NCBI GenBank assembly: GCA_030430975.1
Contig: JAUIKB010000390.1
Span: 1-5,946, forward strand
DNA length: 5,946 bases
Origin: Polyangia bacterium
GTDB lineage: Bacteria > Myxococcota_A > Polyangia > Polyangiales > Polyangiaceae
Direction: 5' to 3'
How positions within the stretch are numbered: the first letter of the stretch is position 1; each line of letters begins with the position of its first letter. Positions 1 through 5,608 of the stretch are shown in pieces. The position numbers and the translations under genes are program-made. Below the pieces are notes generated by a model. It did not search any database, was not told where the DNA came from, and saw only the letters and a program-made list of their open reading frames with translations.

Positions 1-29
1 GCGACATCATGTCGATCTATCAGAGCTGA
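1..29 (+). CDS. possible C-terminal end of a protein cut by the window edge
   Basis: Reading frame 3 from the left edge gives DIMSIYQS and then TGA at 27-29, which looks like an ordinary protein C-terminus. It would be convergent with the lipoprotein gene that ends at 95. Only eight codons are visible and the other two + frames are also open here, so this is a weak inference with no functional information. Confidence 0.25.
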
Positions 30-44
30 CTCGGCTTCATTCCC

Positions 45-74
45 GCTCGGCATTGTCGACACGTCACGCCGAGC
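45..74. terminator. inverted repeat between convergent ends, possible bidirectional terminator
   Basis: GCTCGGC at 45-51 pairs perfectly with GCCGAGC at 68-74 around a 16-nt loop. It sits between the putative + strand stop at 29 and the - strand stop at 95, where a shared terminator would be expected. There is no T-tract on either side and the loop is long, so the call is weak. Confidence 0.2.
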
Positions 75-94
75 TCCTTCGCCCTGTCGAAGCG

Positions 95-574
95 CTAGCC
101 CGGCGGTACGGTCGCGCCACCCGCCGCCGGCGCGCGGATACGACTCGGGCCAACCGTTTCGTCCCACTTCGCGCTGAACCCGTCGTAGTGGATCTTGTAT
201 TGGTCGCCGGTGACGCTCAGCACGGTCGCGGGGTAGTACTTCCCCTTCCACAACACCTCGACCTTTTGGCCCACCACGAATTTCCCGGAAGCCGTCGTGG
301 TCGCGGGCGTCCCCTGGCACTCCTTGAGTATCGTGGCGAGTCCCGCGGAGCCGCGGGCCTGCTTTGGGTCCTTGAACCGCGTCTCGGCTTTCGGTCCCAT
401 GCACTTACATAGGCTGATCGACTGCGCTCCGAGGCCCTGCTTTCTGCCCAGCTCCTTCAAGCAGTCGTCTTGATAACGCTGGCGGTCCGATTCGTTCCAG
501 CCGTCGCTGGATTGCCGACACGCGAGAAGCGCACCAGCTAGGCACACGAAGGCGACCAACGGAGGGTTTTTCAT
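95..574 (-). CDS. secreted lipoprotein with C-terminal Tudor-knot (chromo-barrel) domain
   Basis: A 159-aa protein with a lipoprotein signal: hydrophobic residues 5-18 and a lipobox LLAC with the lipidated Cys at 19. Residues ~25-90 form a small helical region with four more cysteines (C38, C56, C58, C86) in a WxxSDR..Y..DC and SLCKCM pattern. This resembles short secreted CxC domains and could form two disulfides. Residues ~99-147 read GQKVEVLWKGKYYPATVL, then KIHYDG and KWDE, the signature of Tudor-knot/chromo-barrel domains. Aromatics W109, Y113, Y114, Y130 and W137 could build a binding cage. In eukaryotes such folds bind methylated peptides or RNA; in lipidated bacterial proteins the ligand is unknown. 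The start at 574 has GGAG only 2 nt upstream, closer than usual, but no other Met follows. It is divergent from pepA. Family calls are from recognition; lipoprotein status is well supported, function is not. Confidence 0.85.
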   Translation of the reverse strand: MKNPPLVAFVCLAGALLACRQSSDGWNESDRQRYQDDCLKELGRKQGLGAQSISLCKCMGPKAETRFKDPKQARGSAGLATILKECQGTPATTTASGKFVVGQKVEVLWKGKYYPATVLSVTGDQYKIHYDGFSAKWDETVGPSRIRAPAAGGATVPPG

Positions 575-628
575 CGCTCCAGGCTATCAGTCGATGCAGC
601 CGCCTCAGCCCGAAAAGCGCGTGCCGCC

Positions 629-729
629 ATTGGCTACATACTCGAGCGTCGACAGATGCCGCGGGAATGCCGGCTTGCGGGTTGAAGTGACGCGCACGTC
701 GATGGCACACTGCGCCGCCCGTAGCCAAT
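629..729. repeat. 9-bp inverted repeat in the divergent intergenic region
   Basis: ATTGGCTAC at 629-637 is the exact reverse complement of GTAGCCAAT at 721-729, with an 83-bp gap. Each divergent gene therefore has the same GTAGCCAAT upstream in the same orientation, ending 54 nt before the lipoprotein start and 24 nt before the pepA start. It could be a paired operator or a shared promoter element. No convincing -35/-10 pair was found in the 179-bp gap on either strand. Confidence 0.3.
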
Positions 730-753
730 AACCCGAAACGAAAGAGTTCGTTC

Positions 754-2235
754 ATGTCGCTAGCCTTTTCGGTATCCGCCGCTGATCCCACCACCGTCGA
801 GGTCGACGTTACGGCGATCGGCGTCCTGGACTCCGCCTTCGACAAGCAGAAGCCCCTCGCGCAGCTCGACGCAGCGCTCGATGGCGAGCTGTTCAAGCAC
901 CTGGAGCGCGCGCAGTTCCGCGCCACGCCGGATCAAACTCTGGCGGTGCCGACGCTCGGCAAGCTCCCCAGTGCGCATCTGCTCTTGGTCGGCCTCGGAC
1001 CCAAGCGCGGCATGGACGAGGCGCGCATTCGCAGGTTCGCCGCCCTCACGTCACGCACCGCTCAGGGGCTGGGCGCCACGTCGCTGGCTCTGATCGCGCC
1101 GGATAAGGGCGACATGCGCACTCTCGGAGAGGGACTCGAACTCGGCGCTTACCGTTTTACCAAGTACCTCACCGGCGATCGCGTTCCCAAGTCGGCGCTC
1201 GCGTCCGTGCTCGTGATTAAGACGAGCGGCCGACCGACGCCGTCGGACAAGAAGGCGCTCGCCAATGGTGGCGCGGTCGCCGACGCGGTGGGCGTCGCCC
1301 GCGACGCCGTCAACGAACCGCCGAACGAGCTAACGCCGGACGGCCTCGCTCAGGCCGCCAAGCGCGTTGCTAAGGACGGTAAGCTGAAGATCACCGTGCT
1401 CGACAAGGCGGGTATCGCCAAGGCGGGCATGAAGCTGCACATGGCGGTCGGTCAGGGCAGCTCCAACGACCCTCGCTTCATCCACATGTCGTACGTGCCC
1501 AAGCGTGCCAAGAAGAAGCTCGTGTTCGTGGGCAAGGGGCTGACGTTCGATTCGGGCGGCCTCTGCATCAAGCCAGCGCCCGGAATGGGCGACATGAAGA
1601 GCGATATGGGCGGCGGAGCGGCGGTTCTCGGCTTGATGGCTGGTGTCGGCGCGCTTCGGCCGAACGTTGAAGTCCACGGCATTATCGGGGCTGCTGAGAA
1701 CATGCCCGACGGCAACTCGTACCGACCGGGCGATGTGTTTGGCTCGCTCGACGGTAAGACCGTCGAGATCATCAACACCGACGCCGAAGGGCGGCTGGTG
1801 CTGGCCGACGCGCTCGCCTACGCGCGCGGCCTCGAGCCCGACCTCATTGTGGATGCGGCGACGCTAACCGGTGCGTGTGTCGTGGCGCTCGGACAGTCAT
1901 GCTCGGCTTTCTATACCGGCGATAACAAGCTCGCTCGACGCATGGACAGCGCCGCCAAGGCGGCGGGCGAAGCGTTTTGGCAGATGCCGTTGCTCGAGGA
2001 ACTCAAAGAGCAACTCAAGAGCTCCGTTGCCGACCTGAAGCACACTGGCGACCGCTGGGGTGGTTCGATCTCCGCGGCGCTGTTCCTACGTGAGTTTGTC
2101 GGCGATGTGCCGTGGATTCACTGCGATATCGCAGGACCAGCGTTGGCCGACCGCGCTCGCGGCATTCATCCGCAGGGCGGCACCGGCAATCCCGTGCTGA
2201 CGTTCCTCAAGTTCGTCGAAGCCAGCGCCAAGTAG
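754..2235 (+). CDS. pepA: leucyl aminopeptidase (cytosol aminopeptidase, peptidase family M17)
   Basis: A 493-aa, full-length M17 aminopeptidase (E. coli PepA is 503 aa). It is a cytosolic two-metal enzyme that removes N-terminal residues, Leu preferred, from peptides and usually works as a hexamer. The N-terminal macro-like domain covers ~1-165 and the catalytic domain ~180-490. Residues matching the E. coli metal and active-site set are all present at a constant offset of nine: K261 and D266 in VGKGLTFDSGG, K273 in IKP, D284 in KSDMGG, and D343, E345 and R347 in the NTDAEGRL signature. It therefore appears catalytically intact. The ATG at 754 is preceded by only a weak purine stretch (AAAGAG, 741-746). 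This lies in a small AT-rich hairpin, AACGAA-AGAG-TTCGTT (737-752), that ends just before the start and could dampen initiation. A strong hairpin terminator follows, suggesting a single-gene transcript. Confidence 0.97.
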   Translation: MSLAFSVSAADPTTVEVDVTAIGVLDSAFDKQKPLAQLDAALDGELFKHLERAQFRATPDQTLAVPTLGKLPSAHLLLVGLGPKRGMDEARIRRFAALTSRTAQGLGATSLALIAPDKGDMRTLGEGLELGAYRFTKYLTGDRVPKSALASVLVIKTSGRPTPSDKKALANGGAVADAVGVARDAVNEPPNELTPDGLAQAAKRVAKDGKLKITVLDKAGIAKAGMKLHMAVGQGSSNDPRFIHMSYVPKRAKKKLVFVGKGLTFDSGGLCIKPAPGMGDMKSDMGGGAAVLGLMAGVGALRPNVEVHGIIGAAENMPDGNSYRPGDVFGSLDGKTVEIINTDAEGRLVLADALAYARGLEPDLIVDAATLTGACVVALGQSCSAFYTGDNKLARRMDSAAKAAGEAFWQMPLLEELKEQLKSSVADLKHTGDRWGGSISAALFLREFVGDVPWIHCDIAGPALADRARGIHPQGGTGNPVLTFLKFVEASAK

Positions 2236-2250
2236 CGCAGGCGAATTCGC

Positions 2251-2290
2251 TCGGGGCGTGTCTTAATCAGGACGCGCCCCGACTCCGTTT
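2251..2290 (+). terminator. intrinsic terminator after pepA
   Basis: TCGGGGCGTGTC (2251-2262) pairs with GACGCGCCCCGA (2271-2282) over 12 bp with a single G-T wobble and an 8-nt loop. It is followed by ACTCCGTTT, so the T-run is short (2288-2290). It begins 16 nt after the pepA stop. Stem strength and position support termination; the poor T-tract leaves room for partial read-through into the next gene. Confidence 0.65.
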
Positions 2291-2308
2291 GTCGTACAGC
2301 GATATGCA

Positions 2309-3058
2309 GTGACCGAACCCGCCGCCCAGCGTTCTGAGCTCGTCGAAGTCGAAGAGCCAGCCTCCACTGCCGAACCGCGCGTGTTCGAGTGGCGTCGTGT
2401 GAACATGCTCGTGCCCGGCGGCTATGCATGGGTGACGACCGTCGCTTACCCGGCCACGTACCGCGAGGCGCATATTACCGCGCGAATCGCCGCCGGGTTC
2501 GCGCTCGCGATGCTGGTTGCGGGACCGCTCATCGCCCATCGTCATCAACGTGCGGGCAGGGCCGTCGGTGTATTCGGCTTTCTGGCGTTTTCGGTGGTTG
2601 CTTGGTTGCTGCTTGGCTCGCTCATCTCGGTTGATCGACTCGATCCGATACGCGCCGCTTCCGGTGCCATCGCCTGGGCCTTGTTTGCGTTCGCCTGGGG
2701 CAATGCCCGGCGGGTAGGGCACGTTCCCGAAGAAGACCCTCATGTGATCGAGGGCACGCCGATGGAACCCCGCGGTAGTCTACCCGTGCTCGCCGATGTG
2801 GTGTTTGCCGTGGGGCTTCTGCTGGCGCTAATTCCGCCGATCATCGCTTGGCGCGAACTGCGCTCCGGCCACGCGCTGCTCGCGCATGGCGCCGCGATGC
2901 TGTGTGCGATCGCGATGGTGAGCGTGGCTGCTCGGGTTGCCGTGGACCGGTCGACCGCCTCGACGGCGCCGCGTGCCGGGTATGTGGCGTCGCTGCGCCC
3001 GCTGGCGCTTGCAACCGTGCTGCTCGCGGCCGGCGCTGCGTGGACGATGCTGCGATAG
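2309..3058 (+). CDS. multi-pass membrane protein of unknown function
   Basis: A 249-aa protein that I do not recognise. After a polar, acidic N-terminus (~1-30) there are about six hydrophobic segments: ~57-76, 85-107, 115-131, 159-181, 187-213 and 229-247. The loop between the third and fourth (132-158) is charged (RRVGHVPEEDPH), and the C-terminus is a single Arg right after the last helix. Inner-membrane location is inferred. The GTG at 2309 is the earliest in-frame start kept here; no Shine-Dalgarno is visible before it. GTG 2399 and ATG 2405 (residues 31 and 33) are alternatives that would remove the acidic tail. It begins only 19 nt after the pepA terminator, so a promoter would have to lie in or before the terminator. 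It leads a run of four same-strand genes. Confidence 0.75.
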   Translation: MTEPAAQRSELVEVEEPASTAEPRVFEWRRVNMLVPGGYAWVTTVAYPATYREAHITARIAAGFALAMLVAGPLIAHRHQRAGRAVGVFGFLAFSVVAWLLLGSLISVDRLDPIRAASGAIAWALFAFAWGNARRVGHVPEEDPHVIEGTPMEPRGSLPVLADVVFAVGLLLALIPPIIAWRELRSGHALLAHGAAMLCAIAMVSVAARVAVDRSTASTAPRAGYVASLRPLALATVLLAAGAAWTMLR

Positions 3059-3070
3059 CCAGTACCTGGT

Positions 3071-3098
3071 GCCAGCCGCGGCACGCGGCTAAGCTGGC
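3071..3098 (+). other. GC-rich stem-loop just before the GTG start at 3102
   Basis: AGCCGC (3074-3079) pairs with GCGGCT (3085-3090) around a 5-nt loop. Flanking GCC (3071-3073) can pair with GGC (3096-3098) across a bulge; alternatively GCCAGC (3071-3076) pairs with GCTGGC (3093-3098). The structure ends 3 nt before the start codon and occupies the space where a ribosome binding site would be. No T-tract follows, so translational control or RNA processing is more likely than termination. Confidence 0.4.
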
Positions 3099-3101
3099 GC
3101 C

Positions 3102-3281
3102 GTGAAGCACGCCCTGACGATCGTAAGCGTGGCCCTGCTAGCCGGAGCCGGGCTCGCCTTTTCGGCCGGCGTCTACGCTCTGGGCTCGAAGAAGGACTTG
3201 GTCGCACTGTACTGGCTTGTGATCGGTGCCTTGATTCTCAAGGCGGCCGTCGACATGTTGCGACCCCGCGGAGCGCGATGA
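3102..3281 (+). CDS. small two-TM membrane protein, unknown function
   Basis: A 59-aa ORF starting with GTG at 3102 and ending with TGA at 3279-3281. It has a positively charged start (M-K-H), a hydrophobic segment at ~4-27, a short charged turn (GSKKD, 28-32), a second hydrophobic segment at ~34-51 and a basic tail (RPRGAR). This is a plausible helical hairpin with both ends cytoplasmic by the positive-inside rule. The reading frame runs from 43 nt after the previous gene to a 4-nt ATGA overlap with the isomerase gene, which strongly suggests that it is translated and coupled. No clear Shine-Dalgarno precedes the GTG; a stem-loop lies there instead. I do not recognise the family. Confidence 0.7.
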   Translation: MKHALTIVSVALLAGAGLAFSAGVYALGSKKDLVALYWLVIGALILKAAVDMLRPRGAR

Positions 3282-4201
3282 GAAACGCCTGGCTCGTTGT
3301 CATGGCGCTCACAGGGTGTCGTGGTGAACCGACCGACGACGGCCTGCAGCAGGGTCAGGTACCGAAAGGCGCGGCCGCGGTCGTGAGTTCGTCCAGCATT
3401 GCGCTCGACGCGGTTAGGGATATCGCGGCAGTTCAGCGGTTAGACCCGGAACAAGCGCGTAATAGAGCCGTGGCGGACGCGGTACTCGCGCAAGAAGCTC
3501 GTGAAGTGTACCGAGGCACCGGGCTTGTCGCTCAAATCGAGAGTGCGACGCTGGCCCGCGCACTACTGGAAGAAATCGACGCTGCCAGCAAGCGAGCAGC
3601 GATTTCGGACAAGGAACTCAGCGAGGCGACGGCTCGGCGCTGGTACGAGTTTGACCGTCCGGCGTCGGCGCGGACGGTGCACGCCGTCGTCCTCACCAAG
3701 AACAAGGCGGACTCAGTGCAGGCCAAGCGGCTTGCGCAACGCATTCGTGCGGCCGTGAAGGATGCAACGACGGTTGACGAGTTCGAACAACAGGCGAAGA
3801 CCGTCACGGAACCGGGCCTGCAGGTCCGCGTGGAACGCTTGGAAGCGTGCACGCCCGACGGTCGGCTTGTCGCGCTCGACTTGGAGAAACAAAAGCAGCT
3901 GCTCGGAGCGTCGAGCGTTGTCGAGTACGCGCGTGCGGCTAACGAGCTGAAAGCGGTAGGCGACATCAGCCCGGTGGTCGAAACCGAGTTTGGCTACCAC
4001 GTCATCATGTTGCTCGAGCGGTTGCCCGCAAAACGCGTCGACGAGGCCCAGCGGCGCCGGGCGCTCGCTGATGATATCCATACCCGGCGCGCCGCGGCCG
4101 AGGTTGAGCGGATTTTGCAAGCCGGCCGCCGGCAGCGCCCAGTCCAAATCGTACGCGCTGTTGATGCATTAACCCGACAAGTGCGGGTGAATGGTCGATG
4201 A
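3278..4201 (+). CDS. PpiC/parvulin-type (SurA-like) peptidyl-prolyl isomerase lipoprotein
   Basis: A 307-aa envelope protein. The signal is very short, with lipobox LTGC placing the lipidated Cys at 14. Residues ~34-110 look like a SurA-type chaperone N-domain (an SSSSIALDAVRDI strand/helix, then LAQEAREVYRGTGL). Residues ~130-250 are the rotamase domain: the first conserved His is probably H135 (RTVHAVVL), and the C-terminal hallmark GDISPVVETEFGYHVIMLLER includes H241. The usual GGDLGWF motif in the middle is absent, replaced by VRVERLEACTPDGRL, so isomerase activity is uncertain and a chaperone role is possible. Residues 250-307 form a basic, partly helical tail. Such proteins help fold outer-membrane or secreted proteins in the periplasm. 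ATG 3278 has GGAG (3270-3273) with a 4-nt spacer and overlaps the upstream stop by ATGA; its own stop overlaps the next start the same way. Confidence 0.85.
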   Translation: MRNAWLVVMALTGCRGEPTDDGLQQGQVPKGAAAVVSSSSIALDAVRDIAAVQRLDPEQARNRAVADAVLAQEAREVYRGTGLVAQIESATLARALLEEIDAASKRAAISDKELSEATARRWYEFDRPASARTVHAVVLTKNKADSVQAKRLAQRIRAAVKDATTVDEFEQQAKTVTEPGLQVRVERLEACTPDGRLVALDLEKQKQLLGASSVVEYARAANELKAVGDISPVVETEFGYHVIMLLERLPAKRVDEAQRRRALADDIHTRRAAAEVERILQAGRRQRPVQIVRAVDALTRQVRVNGR

Positions 4202-4833
4202 GAGTTCGGCGTAGCCTGTCGCCGCGCAAGCAGAAGGCGAGCCCATTTAGTTCGGCGTTGCTTCAGTTGTGCGACCGAACCGGCGCGCTTGGAGCCGCGC
4301 TGGTCGACAGTGAGGGTGAGGCTGTCGACTTCTCGACCTCGCTAACGCCGTTCGAAATGAAGGTAGCGGCGGCGGAGCTGCGCCTGGTGCTCCAGTTTAC
4401 GTGCGAGGCGGACGTCCCGGGATTTCAGAGCACTCGTGAGCTGGTCGTTCGCGCCAAGCGCTACAGCTACGGGTGCTTCGCCCTCACCGAGGGCTACGCT
4501 TTGGTGTTGGTGATGTTGCGGCGCAGTTTCAATGTCTCTCGGCGCGCCGTCGCAGAGGCGATCTGGACGATCTCTTCAGAAGCGGGACTCGACCGGCCGG
4601 ACGGCACAGAGCGCTGGGTCGGGGTGCAGGTGAAGGCGACGAAGCGCCGCAAGCCGCAATCGGTTTGGCTTAGTGGTCGCTGGCGGCCCGTAGATATCCT
4701 TGGTCGATTCTCGGCGACGCCGAACCAGCCTCGCGACATCGGATACCGAGTTCAGCTGAACACCGGGGCCGAACTCACTCTGGTCCGCGAGCGGCTCGGT
4801 CGCTGGTACGCGGACCAGCTTCCAAAGCAATAG
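4198..4833 (+). CDS. Roadblock/LC7-like domain protein with extra C-terminal module
   Basis: A 211-aa cytoplasmic protein without signal or TM segments. After a basic N-terminus (MRVRRSLSPRKQK), residues ~17-130 fit the Roadblock/longin order helix-strand-strand-helix-three strands-helix: helix 18-26, GALGAALVDSEG strand and turn 29-40, helix 52-69, strands ~81-87, 90-96 and 99-107, helix 113-130. Bacterial Roadblock proteins often partner small Ras-like GTPases (MglB-MglA type), but none is visible here. Residues ~140-205 form a separate, strand-rich module with many aromatics (W157, W162, Y183, W203, Y204) that I cannot name. Start ATG 4198 overlaps the isomerase stop (ATGA), with GGTGA at 4186-4190 as a Shine-Dalgarno 7 nt upstream. 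It is the last gene of the run. The Roadblock assignment rests on predicted topology and sequence feel, not on a search. Confidence 0.75.
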   Translation: MRVRRSLSPRKQKASPFSSALLQLCDRTGALGAALVDSEGEAVDFSTSLTPFEMKVAAAELRLVLQFTCEADVPGFQSTRELVVRAKRYSYGCFALTEGYALVLVMLRRSFNVSRRAVAEAIWTISSEAGLDRPDGTERWVGVQVKATKRRKPQSVWLSGRWRPVDILGRFSATPNQPRDIGYRVQLNTGAELTLVRERLGRWYADQLPKQ

Positions 4834-4850
4834 CTCCTATTGCGGGAGCT
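4832..4850. terminator. short hairpin at the convergent gene ends
   Basis: AGCTCCT (4832-4838) pairs with GGGAGCT (4844-4850) with one T-G wobble and a 5-nt loop. It spans both stop codons of two convergent genes that are only 3 nt apart. It could act as a compact bidirectional terminator, but no T-tract follows on either strand. Confidence 0.35.
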
Positions 4851-5274
4851 TGCGAGTTCGGTAGTCACGGCGGTAACCACGCCGATAAACCTTGTGACAC
4901 CCGCGGCATGCGCTCCGCACGCCACCGGCGTCGCCCTCGCGTGCGGCCTTGGCGCCCTTGCGCGAGAAGCTCGCCCAGTGCTTCCACTCGCCGGGTTGAG
5001 GGTTCATCGCTTCGACCTTGGCCAGCCCGTCGGCGAGCTGCTTCCAAGGTCCCTTGTCGGCTTTCCCGCCGCGAGAGCGGTCGCCGTCGAACCACCAAAC
5101 CGGAAGGTGTGCGGCAACCTCGGTGCGCATGTAGTGCTGGAGCGGGCAGGGTCGCTTGCCGGGCGTTCCGCAAACCGACTCCGAGGCCCCGCCGGCCGCC
5201 GTTGCGATCAGCGCCGTCGCGGCGACCGCCGCCAGCGCCGCTCGCCAGGTGCTTCGATTTGTTCGACCGTTCAC
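4837..5274 (-). CDS. periplasmic class II-like c-type cytochrome (single CxxCH)
   Basis: A 145-aa secreted protein. An N-terminal signal peptide (basic MNGRTNR, hydrophobic ~11-28) probably cleaves near AGGA/SES at residue 30. Near the C-terminus is one covalent heme site, CRGCH (C123, C126, H127), followed by a KVYRRGYR stretch. A heme site on the last helix with a Tyr/Arg-rich continuation is typical of the cytochrome c'/class II four-helix fold. Upstream motifs CPLQHYMR (43-50; M49 is a possible distal ligand) and W-K-H-W-A-S-F-S-R-K-G-A (97-108) agree with a small family seen in myxobacteria. C35 and C43 might form a disulfide. Electron transfer or small-ligand binding in the periplasm is inferred. 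The start is GTG at 5274 with AGGGG about 10 nt upstream. It is convergent with the Roadblock gene and divergent from the rRNA operon. The very basic tail (RRGYRRDYRTRK) is unusual. Confidence 0.85.
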   Translation of the reverse strand: MNGRTNRSTWRAALAAVAATALIATAAGGASESVCGTPGKRPCPLQHYMRTEVAAHLPVWWFDGDRSRGGKADKGPWKQLADGLAKVEAMNPQPGEWKHWASFSRKGAKAAREGDAGGVRSACRGCHKVYRRGYRRDYRTRKLPQ

Positions 5275-5520
5275 GTTATTATCGCCCCTAGTGGCGCGTT
5301 GCCGGGCCCGACCCGTGTGCTACCATACGTCCCCTCGACGGCAGAGAGCACGTCTTACATAACGGTGCTCGGCCGTTCAGATGCTAGCCACCCAAATCAC
5401 GGCTGGTTCAAAATAAGCCGCTCTGGTGGGTCCCAATTGACCCGATTCAATGACCACCCCAGGTCTGCAAAGCGCACAAAACATCATCCATTTCGGAGAG
5501 TTACAGTGCCCAGGCTGGAA
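5275..5520. other. intergenic region between the cytochrome gene and the rRNA promoter
   Basis: No convincing gene. It must hold the cytochrome promoter (- strand) and sequences upstream of the rRNA promoter. A dyad GAGCAC (5346-5351) / GTGCTC (5365-5370) with a 13-nt spacer lies ~75 nt upstream of the cytochrome start and could be an operator. A small CGGCT/AGCCG dyad is at 5400-5420. A TATGGT on the - strand (~5330) could be a -10 element, but no matching -35 is seen. Base composition is visibly less GC-rich than the surrounding genes from about 5385 onward. Confidence 0.5.
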
Positions 5521-5570
5521 TCGAGAAAAAAAGCAAAGTTCGCTTGACACGACCCCCCTCGGCGCATAAG
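5521..5570 (+). promoter_or_regulatory. rRNA operon promoter with A-rich UP-like element
   Basis: A perfect -35 consensus TTGACA at 5544-5549 is followed after 15 nt by CATAAG (5565-5570), a 4/6 match to TATAAT. The spacer is shorter than the ideal 17. Directly upstream of the -35 is an A-rich stretch with seven consecutive A's (5526-5532) and CAAAG, at the place of an UP element bound by RNA polymerase alpha subunits. The expected start is near 5577, giving a ~270-nt leader before 16S. The pyrimidine/GC-rich discriminator (TTCCGCCTCC) is compatible with stringent control. The -35 is well supported; the exact -10 is not. Confidence 0.75.
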
Positions 5571-5580
5571 TTCCGCCTCC

Positions 5581-5608
5581 CCGATACGGGAACCCCCGGT
5601 TCCCTCGG
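5581..5608 (+). promoter_or_regulatory. boxB-like hairpin of the rRNA leader
   Basis: GGGAACC (5588-5594) pairs with GGTTCCC (5598-5604) around a CCC loop. CCGA (5581-5584) continues the stem with TCGG (5605-5608) past a 3-nt bulge. It begins within a few nt of the predicted transcript start and abuts boxA, matching the boxB-boxA order of E. coli rRNA leaders. The very tight loop and lack of a T-run argue against a terminator. Confidence 0.55.

Noticed and set aside
53..412. 119-codon + strand ORF opposite the lipoprotein gene
   Set aside because: Arg/Leu-rich shadow of a gene with a clear lipobox and Tudor-knot motifs.
682..710. TTGAAG at 682-687 as the pepA -35 box
   Set aside because: No -10-like hexamer at normal spacing (GCACAC there).
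405..926. 173-codon - strand ORF across the lipoprotein/pepA intergenic region
   Set aside because: It overlaps the starts of two well-supported genes and has no recognisable domain or signal.
2267..2743. 158-codon - strand ORF antisense to the membrane protein gene
   Set aside because: The + strand frame encodes six coherent hydrophobic segments; this frame is charged and unstructured and begins in the pepA terminator.
2740..3207. 155-codon - strand ORF antisense to the membrane protein end and the small ORF
   Set aside because: Ser/Arg-rich shadow composition with no domain; the + strand reading is supported by TM segments and the ATGA overlap.
5437..5465. TTGACC at 5437-5442 as a second rRNA promoter
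   Set aside because: No -10-like hexamer at 16-18 nt spacing; the following sequence is CAGGTC.
4840..5547. 235-codon + strand ORF opposite the cytochrome gene
   Set aside because: It is antisense to a gene with a clear signal peptide and CRGCH site, has low-complexity Arg/Pro/Ala composition, and runs into the rRNA promoter; typical of GC-rich shadow frames.
5450..5569. 39-codon + strand ORF starting at ATG 5450
   Set aside because: It spans the rRNA promoter and has no ribosome binding site or recognisable content.
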